Shown here in pieces: positions 1 to 10,628 of a stretch of DNA of 64,000 bases (positions within the stretch are counted from its first letter, which is position 1; every line of letters starts with the position of its first letter). The notes under the pieces are model-generated. The model did not search any database. It saw only the letters and a program-made list of their open reading frames with translations, and had not been told where the DNA came from. The DNA is from Tricholoma matsutake (Eukaryota > Basidiomycota > Agaricomycetes > Agaricales > Tricholomataceae), in assembly GCA_026075535.2 (NCBI GenBank), contig AP026546.1, forward strand, positions 9,548,001-9,612,000, read 5' to 3'. Made by a program: the position numbers and the translations under genes.

Positions 1-2
1 AA

Positions 3-560
3 GGCGCTAGTGGCAGTCGTGTTAAGGACCATTGCAGACAATGAGTCGTACTCGCGTGGCATCGCAGCAAGTAGAATCATCGCCTGTACTAGCTCGGGGA
101 TGGCGACGTTAGCAGCCGTGAGGCGCTCAAATTTGTCTGCCATTCTTGCAATCTCCAGTGTGGGGTTCGCAGCCGGGATTTTGATTGTTATTGCGGACCT
201 AAAGTCTGAAAAGACTTGGGAGGGGCCGTCCACACCATAATCGGTGCGGATGAGAGCCCACACCTCCTCAGCAGTGTCCTTTGTGTTGGCACGCTGCCGA
301 ATGGAGGGGGCCAGGTGGAGCACTAGGCTACCAATAGCCTGGTCATTTTTGTTGCTCCAGGTCTGGAGCTTGGCATTAGCGTCCGCTACCAAGGTAGCAT
401 TCGTCGCCGTCAAAGGAGGCGCCGGGGGCGGTTTTTGCTCCGCCCCGCTAGTTATTTGCCAGAGGCCCTGAGACCTGAGCCACGCCTTCATTGAGTCGGC
501 CCATAGAATGTAATTTGATCCGTCGAAAGTTTGAACGAGTTTTTCAAGAGTTGAAGACAT
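3..560 (-). CDS. Ty1/copia gag, 5' part (runs off the left edge)
   Basis: An open frame of 186 codons on the minus strand starts at the ATG at 560-558 and is still open at the window edge, so it is only the N-terminal part. It begins MSSTLEKLVQTFDGSNY and continues with a tryptophan-rich stretch (ILWADSMKAWLRSQGLW), the usual start of fungal Copia gag (DUF4219/UBN2-type) proteins that form the virus-like particle. A conserved block with EEVWALIRTDYG lies near residue 105. Upstream on the same strand are a leader with tandem repeats, a likely primer-binding site (841-851) and an LTR (852-1156), in the order expected of a Copia 5' end. The frame has no internal stop, unlike the other Copia copies here, so this copy may be younger. 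The rest of the element lies outside the window. Confidence 0.8.
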   Translation of the reverse strand, partial: MSSTLEKLVQTFDGSNYILWADSMKAWLRSQGLWQITSGAEQKPPPAPPLTATNATLVADANAKLQTWSNKNDQAIGSLVLHLAPSIRQRANTKDTAEEVWALIRTDYGVDGPSQVFSDFRSAITIKIPAANPTLEIARMADKFERLTAANVAIPELVQAMILLAAMPREYDSLSAMVLNTTATSA

Positions 561-683
561 GATTCTGTGGTGGCAGCTGTTAAAAGCACTCAATCAGTCT
601 TTTTACTCAATAAAACACATTTAACGTTCTTAGGAGAAAACACTCCTTCAGAGTGGTTAACCCTAGTCAACCTAGGTTTTATG

Positions 684-767
684 TGCAGCTCACAGGGAGC
701 GCAATGCAGCTCACAGGGAGCGCAATGCAGCTCACAGGGAGCGCAATGCAGCTCACGAAGAGCGCAA
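684..767. repeat. 21-bp minisatellite, four copies
   Basis: Four head-to-tail copies of a 21-bp unit start at 684, 705, 726 and 747. The first three are identical and the fourth carries substitutions in its middle. The array lies in the untranslated leader of the Copia element, between its primer-binding site and gag. Confidence 0.95.
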
Positions 768-840
768 GGTTATAAATTGGAGACGATGAAGTCAACGTCG
801 TTCGCAGCTAATTAAAGCGCGTTCGTGACGTGCCCAGCAG

Positions 841-851
841 GGCCCATAACC
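841..851 (-). promoter_or_regulatory. Copia primer-binding site (half tRNA-iMet type)
   Basis: On the minus strand this reads GGTTATGGGCC, directly after the LTR end. It nearly complements the anticodon-loop region of initiator tRNA-Met, the usual Copia primer. The same 11-mer follows the 5' LTR of the second Copia element (30534-30544), which supports the assignment. Confidence 0.6.
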
Positions 852-1156
852 TGTTGGAGCAGACTATATACGCTGCACAGGGGAAGAGACAACACGTTCC
901 TTACAACCTACCTGGGGTTTAGTTAGACTTACAGCTAGGGTTAGCAGAGGTAAGAACACTGTATTCCTACTACGGTACAGGTTCTCCTTATATACATAAT
1001 ATTAAGGATGTCACATGACTCGGGAATGTGTTTACCACATGTATGCGCAGTAAGCACAGTAACATGCGTATGCTGCATGTATCGCCTCATGTATACATGT
1101 GTATGCTGCATGTATTGCCTCATGTATACAGCATGCATCAGGGATTAATTTCAACA
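852..1156 (-). mobile_element. Copia 5' LTR
   Basis: On the minus strand the segment starts TGTTGAAATT and ends CTCCAACA (TG...CA, with TGTTG/CAACA terminal inverted repeats) and is followed at once by the primer-binding site. A TATA-like run reads TATGTATATAAGG on the minus strand near 985-1000. A 33-bp tandem duplication lies inside it (1068-1135). The partner LTR is outside the window, so the boundaries rest on the terminal repeats and the primer site. The LTR interrupts sequence leading into the Plavaka remnant on its right. Confidence 0.6.
1068..1135. repeat. 33-bp tandem duplication in the Copia LTR
   Basis: Two copies of a unit beginning gtatgctgcatgta start at 1068 and 1101. They differ at a few positions, for example atcgcc against attgcc. 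Confidence 0.8.
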
Positions 1157-1198
1157 GTTGCTACTTGTTACCATATGCACTGCAAGAAATAACATCAG

Positions 1199-1584
1199 CC
1201 AGCTTTGTTGACAGGGACATGTTTATGCGATATGCTGGTGGCGGAGTTGGCCACACAGCAGCCACTGAAATCCAAACCAGTAACAACAATGATGCGATGG
1301 AAGTTGACAATGACACTTTCATGGTGGATGCTGATCAAGTGAGAAATGACCCTGAGCTCGAGGATAGTCAGCTGCTGGATGAGCTACGACGTGTCATTGA
1401 GGGGGAAATGGCTGGTGATCGGGAGGTTGAAGATCTCATGGATGATGATAATGGTGAGGCAGATGATGTCAGTGGGGAAGATGATGGGAATACTACATCC
1501 GAGGCTGACAGCGAAGAGGAAGATTTCGGTCTGGATGATGGAGAGGATGAACTTGACTATGATACCCAATATGGAGCACTTTAG
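1199..1584 (+). pseudogene. Plavaka transposase, C-terminal remnant
   Basis: The reading frame contains FVDRDMFMRYAGGGVGH just after a plausible 3' splice site (ag at 1197-1198). It continues into a very acidic tail of about 100 residues (runs such as DLMDDDNGEADD and SEEEDFGLDD) and ends at a TAG at 1582-1584. The FVDRDMFMR...GGGVGH block followed by an acidic tail is what I recall of the C-terminus of Plavaka (CMC-clade) transposases of mushrooms. The degenerate Plavaka copy at 53337-57431 ends the same way. Everything N-terminal to this exon is missing: a Copia LTR abuts it at 1156. It is therefore a fragment, not a functional gene. Confidence 0.6.
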
Positions 1585-2040
1585 CCTGCAAGTGAATCAT
1601 GTATTGGTGTGTAGTTAGTGGTCCTACTAGGTGTTATGATGCTACTCTGTACATTCAGAAGGGGCCTATCGTCTCCATTCTGCCACAGTGAATGTAGCCG
1701 CTGGAACTATTGAGACCTGGTATGGCAGTGGTGAAGATGAAATTGTGTCGAAATGCATTCCTATAGAGTCCGACCGCAGGCTGATTCCAACATGAAGCAC
1801 ATTCTTTTATGTTGATTGATCGAATATGTTACGAGTCCTCGTACCTCGGACTCGTCTTTTTAACTCGACCAACCACCCAGCAAAAGTGATACGTTAAGTC
1901 TGACGGCTGCTCGGCAGGCTTCGGAGTTTCAAGTCTGTCTGAATGCAGGCTTAAATACAACAGAAGGGATAAAAGATAAAGGCAAGAAATTTAGATCCAG
2001 TGTTTCAGATGAATGGCCAATACTACATGGATATTAGAGA
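1585..2040. other. No gene seen
   Basis: No convincing coding frame or RNA gene. This is low-copy-looking DNA between the Plavaka tail and the tandem duplication. Confidence 0.5.
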
Positions 2041-2400
2041 TCACGAAGAATTATTTGATGCAGACTACAACCCTGACTGAAAAGCTAAGGAAAGACAACT
2101 CCACTGGAGTATGAAAAGGAGTGAATGGTGCACTGTATATACACTGACTACAGGGAACCTTTGTGCCACATCACTGAGAGGCAAGTAACAAAACACGGGG
2201 TACTTCATAGATGCTGAAAATCACGAAGAATGATTTGATGCAGACTACAACCCTGACCGCGCATATGCAGCTGTCTAGCTAACGATAGGAAAAGGACAAC
2301 TTGACTGTAGTGTAAAAAGGAATGAACAGCGCACTGTACATACACTGACTACAGGGAACCTTCGATACATCACCCTGAAAGGCAAGTAACAAAACACGGG
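2041..2400. repeat. Tandem duplication, period about 180 bp
   Basis: Two diverged copies in direct orientation: 2041-2208 and 2221-2400. Each begins tcacgaagaat, continues through gatgcagactacaaccctga and ends in a block containing actacagggaacctt and ggcaagtaacaaaacacggg. An insertion of about 20 bp separates the copies internally. No coding potential was recognised. Confidence 0.85.
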
Positions 2401-2576
2401 TGCTTGTCCCACATATCTTGTTGTCGATCTAAATGTAATTGGGATTACAAGCTATTACAGAACATCTCTCGGTGGATACATATGTACAAATAGGGCAGGA
2501 GCATCGCACACTCTGTTGGTTTCACTGATGTTGGAACAAACCCTGAAGCTTCCGGCGACGACAACCCAGAGGAACA

Positions 2577-4407
2577 ATGGGAATTATCAAGAATATCACG
2601 AAGCCGACAGGCTTTATCGATCTACTCCGACGCTTAACCGGTAGCAGATCTGCATCGACACAAGGGAACATCGTTAATCAACGAACTCCCTTCATCGTTG
2701 CTGACGTCCTGCTCAACATTATGTGCTTGTGTGATATTGCAGCTGTCATTTCCATGAGCCAGGTATCACTTAATTCAGATGAACGATAGATGCTTAAGCT
2801 CACACTCATTAGGTTAGCAAACACTTTCATGCGCTAGCATTTTCTCGGCAGGTTTGGCTTGGGCTCCTTTCCAGCCTGCACGCTCGTAATTTCATCGATC
2901 TCCTTCCTGACGAACGTCTTTCGGAGCTCTCACTTGACGCACTTATCAATTTGGCGAAGACTACAGTCCGAGGACCTAGTTCGTGGACGCCATACACTCG
3001 TCGACGTGATCTCCGTGTCGCTCGCTCCATATCCTTACATCCTAATCTTCAGTTACATGGGCTATATATTGCCACTATGTTGCTCCCAGGGGGTCGATTC
3101 GTGTTGTTTACAGACCAGGAAAGGCTATGTTGCTGGAATGTCGCTGATGACAGACTGGTCTGGAAATACCGAACCAGAGGTCATCATCACTCAGTTTGTG
3201 ACTTTGACGCCGACGTAATCGACGAAGGAAGAGCCGTTGTCATTGTGGTTAGCGTTTATGTACATGCGACATCGTGCGTACGGCCTACTTCTCCGTCTGC
3301 AATGCTCAATAAACTATGTAAGGTTAGCAAATACTACGCGGATATCATACACTTAGATCTCTTATGCGGAACGTCATATTCATTCTTCCCGAGTTCCAGC
3401 TTCAGCTTCGAATGTAGCGGAGTACACATATCCTCAGTCAAAGTGTGTGGCAATTTTGCTACTATCCTGGTACAGCGCATCGGCGGGTCCGACCCATACG
3501 AGATATGGCTTGTAAATTTGTCAACGTCTTCATGTCGAGAGTTCATATTACTAGGGGACGTATGTTACATATGTTTCACAATGGATCTTATCAGTGTCGT
3601 TCTAATTATTTTTATTACTCGCAGAACATTCTACGCGATTATCGAGTGGAGCTGATACCAGGACACATGATTACAGTGGAATGTAGTCCAAGCTACGATA
3701 GCCATCTCCGACTCTGGAATCTCGATTTATTAATGGCGCATCGGAGTCCTGTCATTACTTCTAAACCAGCACCGATATCGCTGTTACATTCTCAGACCAT
3801 CTTGCTACATTCTCAAATCATGTCCTCCAAACCTTTACCGCGGGTTCGCCTCTCCTTGTCAGCTCATGAATCTCCTCTTCGCAAAGGACTTTACACAATA
3901 TGGGTTACCGTGTCTGTAAAGGGCGCTGTGGAAGCTATTTATAAATACGATCTCTCGCTGCTTGGGTCAACGAGCCTTTCTCCGAACCGGAAGACCTCCG
4001 AGCCATATCAACTACCACGGTCACGTAGCCTTCAGGACGATGCAAGGATTTCGTATGCTGGACATACAGTTTTAGCTGCCTTCGACTCTGAGATTCTGTC
4101 CCTATGTGGTCCCAAGTCTCATTCCAAAACAAAGATCCCTCTAATCAGGAAGATGGGAAGGTGGTATTTTTGGCAAAAGGTAAAGAAAACTTATCCTTCG
4201 TAGTATCCACACTCCTTCCTCATTTCTTGCCCGGTTTTAATTTTTCTTTGACAGGAGATCTTCGGTTCAAAGCATGGTCCTCGGAATCATGTCATATCTC
4301 TGCCAAACTTTGGTAGCGATCGACACTCACCTATGCAACTGTCCATTTATAACAGAGCATTGATATTCCGTCAAGAAGGTAGGATCGTCATAAGTTATTA
4401 CGACTGA
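2577..4407 (+). CDS. F-box protein, four exons
   Basis: Exons 2577-2762, 2813-3559, 3625-4179 and 4255-4407 join in phase 0 through GT-AG introns of 50, 65 and 75 bp, giving about 546 residues ending VISYYD and TGA. An in-frame 63-bp stretch at 3260-3322 could be a further intron. Residues about 40-80 form an F-box-like helix pair (ADVLLNIMCLCDIAAVISMS, then KHFHALAFSRQVW across the first intron), which would bind Skp1 in an SCF ubiquitin ligase. The remainder resembles the long beta-rich substrate-recognition part of agaricomycete F-box proteins (DVLLNI..C...AV..S...HALA..RQVW; LWNLDLLMAHRSPVITSK). The gene sits in a CpG-containing island between transposons and no disabling mutation was seen. 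The target is unknown. The start at 2577 is the first in-frame ATG upstream of the F-box. Confidence 0.75.
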
Positions 4408-4650
4408 GCCTCAGATAGGGCGGTCTCCGTTTACAACTCTGGACACTGGACTTGAAGTCGTCGAATATTTTCGGAGGGATGCCTAAATTCTCGAATACAC
4501 AGCAGGTCGGGGAGTGATTATGCCAACGTGTCCCGGGGACAAGTGTCGATCAGGTAAATAGCATGCAGCCGAGCAATGCGGACTGACCTGTAATCTGATG
4601 ACCCAAAACCTCACAAAAATTAGTTCCTTCATGGGACATGCTGCAGCTGG

Positions 4651-5010
4651 ATGGCAAGCAAATGGCGAACCAAAACAGTCGTGTCCCATGCAGAAGTAAA
4701 TCCTTGGTTTGCTTCTGGGACACGCGAACTTCGCCGAGATGCCGTCAATCTATTAAAGCAGGGAAACAGCATGATGTCAACGGCTTCTGTTCTTTTGAGC
4801 AGCGTAAAAAATCGAATTGCATCTCACTCCAAGCTCATATGTTATAATTTCTCGATCCTAACTCTTTTATTTATCGCAAAACAGTTTGAGGTCTACTCTG
4901 GACCATTCCTGATGTCCCAGCCATGTAAGAAATATGGTTCTTCCTTGCAGGGGTCTGTACACTTCCTGTGCATGCTGCATGAATGTGATCCGTGGTCAAC
5001 AGGTCTGTAG
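4651..5010 (+). CDS. Hypothetical ORF, 119 aa (weak)
   Basis: The frame starts MASKWRTKTVVSHAEVNPWF and runs to 5010. The first 55 codons look protein-like (FASGTRELRRDAVNLLKQG, then MMSTASVLLSSVKNRI) and lie in CpG-containing DNA just beyond the F-box gene. The rest could be intron or intergenic. No family was recognised. It may be the first exon of a gene cut short by the transposon-rich DNA to its right, or chance. Confidence 0.2.
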   Translation: MASKWRTKTVVSHAEVNPWFASGTRELRRDAVNLLKQGNSMMSTASVLLSSVKNRIASHSKLICYNFSILTLLFIAKQFEVYSGPFLMSQPCKKYGSSLQGSVHFLCMLHECDPWSTGL

Positions 5011-5395
5011 GTGCACTGGCACTGGCACTGGCTAGACGCACCGTATCGGCAATCGGTTTGCTGGTTTGTTAGCTTGGCATTTGCCACTATGGTACCATGC
5101 TTGGTGAATCCCAAATTTTCTGCTGTTTTGAACTCCTGAAATTTGGCAGAAAATGGATCAGTTGCATACTGCGCAAGGAGAAAGTAAGGGGGAAAACATT
5201 TTTTGGGGAATGGTTATGAAGGGCTGTAGCAGGCAAAAATGATAGAGGTTGGATAGGATAGGATTTTTGTCCTAATTACCATGCTTATTCTTTGACACCA
5301 TTTTATCTTTCATCTACACATCTTTCACTTTCTGCAGTCAGGCCTCACTTTCATTTTAGTGATTACCAACCCCTGTGAGGAAAATGAAATACCTT
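5011..5395. other. No gene seen
   Basis: AT-rich DNA leading to the left target-site duplication (5388-5395) of the hAT element. No coding frame was recognised. Confidence 0.5.
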
Positions 5396-6904
5396 TAAGG
5401 CTCCAACCGTTTAGTTTATGTTTACTTGACCAAGGTCAAGTATACATAAACAGTAGTCTAAACAGTATAACCATCTATATATTGTTTAATAAACAATATA
5501 TACAGTTAAAATATTAGTATTTGACAAAAGCATTGGAGAATTTTATTGAGCTAACTAACCATGGCATGAAGTGAGGGGCCACAAAAGTAATTACTGATAG
5601 AAACAAAAAACCTTGTGTTTTGTGCAGGGGAGGCTACCCAACGAGCAGTTGCTCATGGAGGTGGTTGCTTCCATGTCTCTTGTCCCCATCATCCCTGTCC
5701 CGTGTTAGCACCCTTCATCTGCTTGCAGTGGTGGTGCCCTCCTCTCCTAGTTGTTCACCCTTGCTGGTTTCCCCACCATTTGTGGTTTGTCCCCTTCATT
5801 CATCGTTGTCATCGTCCAAGTCCCTGTCATCCCTGTCATCATCTGGTCCCTGCCTTGGTCCTGGATGTCTTGATTGCCATTGTCCTCATCATCCTCATGG
5901 TTTTTGTCACCTCATGATCCTTGTCACCCATTCCTCATTGCTCCTTGTTTCCACCCCATGAGCAGTTGCTTGGGGTGGCGGTTGGGGGTGCTGTGGTGGT
6001 GGTGGTGGTGGTGGCCATGACCATGTGGTCCTCCTGGTTGTTGTCTTCCTGTCATGTTCTGTGGTGTCAGCTCATTGGGCTCGTCCTAGTGGTAGTTGTC
6101 CTCCTTGTTGTCCTCCCTGTTGCCATCATTGTCCTCCCCATTGTCATTGTTTTTGTCTGTCGTTACCAGGTAATGGGGTGCTGGGTTTGTGGTTGATCTG
6201 GGGGTGGATGTGAATTGGGGTGGGTGGAGATGGGAATAAGGGGCATACCTAGCAGATATCCCACTCCTTGGGTCTTCTCCCAACACCCCTCCGTGGTCTC
6301 CAATATGGGAATGCCCAAACAAGAGCATCACATCCCATTTGGATGGAGAGGGTCATTATGTGTGTTGTTGGCTGTTGTCAAGCTGAAAACACTGGGAAAA
6401 GAACATTTGGCTATTTATAGTTGAAGAGAAATAAACAAAAAACTCACTATTTTGATGGTGGAAGTTGTCATGGTAGCTCTGGTGACTCATGAGAATACAA
6501 GTTATGATAGAAAAGAAAAAGGAGATTATTAGTAGTAAAAAGAACAAGAAAAGGAGGAAGAATTACCTATTAAAAGAATCCTTACTACGGCAAGTGTCAT
6601 GGTGTAATAACAATGATCATTGAGGAGTCGATCATCATTAGTCACATTCCCACAGTCTCAACATGTCGCATTTTTTGTGTGTATTGACTCTATTGAGCAT
6701 TCCCTAGATATATTTAAGCCATTTGTAGGTAGTATGTAGCAAGTAATGTGTCAGACCACTACTTCTACTTAAACTGTGTAACCATCTATATACTGTTTAA
6801 CTACTGTATACATGACTTTGGTGACAAGGGGGTATACATAAACATAAACATATATGGTATAAACTGTGTAAAATGGTCATATAGATAGAACGGTTGGAGC
6901 CTTA
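5396..6904. mobile_element. Non-autonomous hAT-type DNA transposon, 1.5 kb
   Basis: Perfect 16-bp terminal inverted repeats (TAAGGCTCCAACCGTT) bound the segment. It is flanked by an 8-bp direct repeat AATACCTT (5388-5395 and 6905-6912), the TSD size and TA-start typical of hAT elements. Inside the left end are two strong palindromes: 5414-5451 (18-bp arms, one mismatch) and 5476-5502 (13-bp arms, one-base centre). The right end carries related sequence in inverted order (about 6778-6800). The interior (about 5650-6200) is a C/T-rich low-complexity tract with long but spurious open frames. No transposase was seen, so it depends on an autonomous element elsewhere. Confidence 0.85.
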
Positions 6905-7301
6905 AATACCTTTGATGAAAGCTATCACTTGCTGACAGTTTCTGCATTTGACTTTCCTATCCCTTCTATGTCAACTCTTTCAAGACCTTGCTCTTCCATT
7001 TCCTTCTTCAAGATCCAGCAAAAATTTGATCCCATGAAAAAATCCCCCAAGGTTTCAAGGTGATAAGAGATCGGACATGTCACCCATAGCTGTCATTCCT
7101 GCTTGTGATGCCTGCTCTATGTCCATGTTGGCAGTGCCATTTTTCCTTGAAGATTGTCTCAATCTATGTGCATGTGGCCATCCATCCTCAAACCATGCAC
7201 TACCTTCTCTTCCTCCATGATTTTGTGCAAACACAATGGTTTTTACTAGTGTGAGTCATTGATTGTAACACACCATGACACTACATTCACAGGCAGACAC
7301 A
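6905..7301. other. No gene seen
   Basis: CpG-poor DNA between the hAT element and the split LTR. No coding or RNA feature recognised. Confidence 0.5.
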
Positions 7302-8502
7302 TGTTAGGGCAGCACCCACTAATCCACTAGCTATGACTGTGTGGGTTCTCTCTACAAGAAGGGGGTAGGATGCACACATGTGATGGGGAAATTGATGGTT
7401 TTGATGTGAGGGGTTATTAATAGTCTCAAAGTTGGCTGAGGAAGGTGTTTTGCACCACATCAGTAGTCAAAGAATTTAGTTTCCATTGGTTTCTCACCCC
7501 AGGAAACCAAAAAAACCAGTGAAAACTGGGAAATTAGGAGACTGGGAAACTCATGTCCAGTTTCATGGAAACCACCTGGGGAAAATATATTACTGTGCTG
7601 GGTCAGGAAGTGGGCCATTCTGTAATTTATGACCTTTGTAGAGGACCAAATCCTATTGTGTTGGGATGAATGACAAGAACTATATTGAGTGTTGCCTCAA
7701 ACAGCTGCTTGGACGGCTGCAGCAACTCCTTGCTGAGTAACAGGCAGGTTATTGTTGCCAATCTGAGAATTTGCCTAATTTGGTAACATCAATGGCATGG
7801 CCAAATGCAGTAGCCACTGCCTTGCAGATGCAGTTCCAAACCAAATCCTTTGAAACGTCGCATCTGTATTTGTCTCACCTATCTGCTTCCCTTCAATCAT
7901 CCATTCTGTATAATTGCATGTCTACTGGCTGGTTTATCTTGTCAGTCTTTCATGGCCTGCTCTGTTTTGTATTTTAGATGGACTGCCTTGATCGACACAT
8001 GTCAGTTTCAGATGATAAGGTGCATCCATGACCTTTGGTAGTCATCTTCATATTAACCTAATGTTTCATAAACAGCTGTTGTTATATTTTTAGTGAATTT
8101 ATTCACACCTCTATGTGCTCCATTACATCTCTATGCACTTTGGCATGTTAGCTTATAGAAATTGTTATGGGAATCAGAGGCACAGGGATGTCAAAGTTTC
8201 ACTGCAGGTGCATGAAATAGGGCTTTTTTTAATTGCCTGAATTATCCTCATGATATCCAGCCTGCAGAATGTTGCAGCAATGCCACTAACATTCATGCTC
8301 CTGCCAAGCATCTTCCACCCTATGCCAATATCCTGGACCTGCCTACATCATGTCTAGTATCTAGAATCTGCCAATATATCAATACTTTTGCTGTTTCCAA
8401 CTGCGTGGTACTCTATTTAAGTCAGGAGTATGCTCTGAGCAACAATGCCCTACAGCAATCCCAGTCCACCCCAAACTTTAAACTTAAGCCATACCCTCCA
8501 AA

Positions 8503-10628
8503 ATGCCAGTTTCCATCTCAACTCCTGATGATATTCTCACCTGACCACGAGAGGAATGCATCCAACTGGGTGTAGCTGCAATTCAAGAATCAGGTACAAA
8601 ATGCAATGGTGACCCACACTACTCCATGCATCAAGCAGAGTGAGATTTTGGTATTCCAAGATCTTCCCTTGACTGCCATTTGCAAGGTATGTAGTATTGT
8701 ACACAGTCATTTTGTGTTGCTGAGTAATTTTCTAGGAGAGAAGAGCCATCATGAGGCACATGCTGATGAACAACTCCTCACTGAAGCCCAGGAGGAGATC
8801 TTAGCCAAATGGGTTAAAATTCAAGGCTATTGTGGTATACCCATGACATATGCATCTGTCATGTGGTGTGCCAGTGAAATTTCTGGTAAGCAAGTTGGCA
8901 GATCATGGCCAAAACGCTTCTGTAAGCATCATCCCAATTTGAAGATGAAGAAGACAACAGGTTTGGAGAAAGCACGCACCAAAGCACTCAATCAGTTTGC
9001 CATTGATGAATTTTTCAATATGCTCATTGATGTGATAAAAGAATTTAATATTCTGCCAGAGAATCTCTACAATATGGACAAAAAGAATATTCTACTTGGC
9101 ATTGGTGCAAGAATCACTGCCATGATTGATTGTGATCAACAGACCATTTATTCAATTGAGGATGGAAATAGGGAGCTTGTCACAGTCATTGAGACCATCT
9201 GTGCAGATGGATCTGTTCTTCATCCTTCTGTGATATTCCAGGGTCTGCAAAGAAATGTGGAGTGGGGTTGCAACAACCTTTGTAATGTGAGGTTCATATC
9301 ATTAATATTTTAGCTCCAAAGATCGATCTTACAAAATTGCCAACAGCATATCCATTTCTCTGAATGGTTGGATGGACCAAGAGCTGGGCTCCATGTGGCT
9401 TCAGAATGATTTTGATCCTGCAACATAAGACAAAGCTGCAGAACAGTATCATCTTTTGATCTTGGATGGTCACAACTCACATTGCATGTTCACATTCTGC
9501 AAGTATGCTGCAGATCACAAAATCATAATTATATGCCTATCCTCACATACCCCTCAGCCTTGTGATATTGGTGATTTTGGACCTCGCACAGTTGTGGAAG
9601 CACAAGGTGACACTCACATCACAATCTCTTATTGCAATTAGAAAAGATAATATATTAACCTACTACCATGCTGCATGCATTGCTGCATTGAAGACCACAA
9701 CAATCCAATCAGCCTTCCAAAAAACTGGAATTTGGCCCCTGGATTGTCACACCATCCCCCCTTCAGCCTTTGAGCCATCAAAGAATACAATGACACAGGC
9801 TGTACAGCTCCTTCCTGCACATCTCCCTTCTAGACACCTACCCAAACCCCAACTCCATCAGCTGCAGCAACATCGACACTTCACCATGATGCTGACACAC
9901 TTGATATGACAGTGGTTGAGGAATTACTGGATGATGATGAGGAGGCAATGGAGCAATATCACATTGAAGTTCCTTCACTGCTTCCAGGTACTGCATCTTG
10001 ACAAGCACTTAGAGCTGAGAACATGATGTTACAAGATATCATTGTTCAGACAGGTATTGCTCTAGAGGAAGACTATGCCCAGATAAAACTCATGGACCTG
10101 GAAAATGAGAGGCTGAGAAAGTGAGTGTTCCAGAAGGAAAAGTAAAAAACACAGAACAAATGAAGCTCAGGACAAGCATGGCATATGACAGTGGCCAAGA
10201 ACCTGGACTTCCTTGCTCGACAGGACTGGGAGAGCAAGATAAAAGATGTATTGAAAGAGGCAGCTCCACAGTTCAAAGTCTTGAAGAAGAGCATTCTCAA
10301 CTATCACAAGGAGATCAAGAAAGCAAAGAAGGTGGCTGAGCATGGGGCAAAGAAGGCTGCCACAGCTGCAGAAAGGGTGGAAAAGGCTTGTGCTTGTGCT
10401 AGAGGTAGTAGAGGCAGCAGGAGAGGGAGAGGGAGAGGGAGAGGGAAGGGTGCAAGAGGGAGGGATGCAGCTGCAGTAGGCAGTGCTAGTGCTGGCACAG
10501 ACAGTTCAGAGTCAGGCTTGGGATCATCTGGTTCATCTGAGTCATCAGAAAGTGGCTCTGACTCTGACTCCAAGAGTGAAGCAGAGATTCCAATCCCTAG
10601 ATCATGCCGACAATGTCCTGTTGGGTGA
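8503..10628 (+). pseudogene. pogo/Tigger-like transposase, degenerate
   Basis: Reading from 8503 (MPVSISTPDDI, then TGA) the three frames together cover a pogo-class (Tc1/mariner superfamily) transposase. An N-terminal helix-turn-helix region lies at 8503-8686. A probable intron (8687-8735) precedes a CENP-B/Tc5-like DNA-binding part (AQEEILAKWVKIQGYCGIPM, then ASEISGKQVGRSWPKRF). The DDE catalytic part follows with NMDKKN (first Asp), LILDGHNSH (second Asp) and PQPCDIG (third Asp). The C-terminal part has TGIWPLD, then a Lys/Ala-rich helix and an Arg-Gly run (about 10400-10450). Stops (several TGA) and frame changes near 9313, 9560, 10005 and 10120 make it inactive. The second residue of the MDE motif (E) is replaced by K. 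It would have mobilised the roughly 4.2-kb element that splits LTR copy 1. Confidence 0.7.

Noticed and set aside
578..894. Alternative LTR at the left edge (tgttaa...gacaaca)
   Set aside because: The primer-binding site at 841-851 and the better TG...CA ends place the LTR at 852-1156. The region 561-840 is then the leader.
5615..6213. Long Leu/Ser/Val-rich open frames
   Set aside because: They arise from a C/T-rich low-complexity tract inside a bounded hAT element. Several frames are open at once and none shows a domain.
5395..6905. piggyBac-like TTAA duplication around the 1.5-kb element
   Set aside because: TTAA is present at both ends, but the longer 8-bp duplication AATACCTT with 16-bp perfect TIRs beginning TA fits hAT better.
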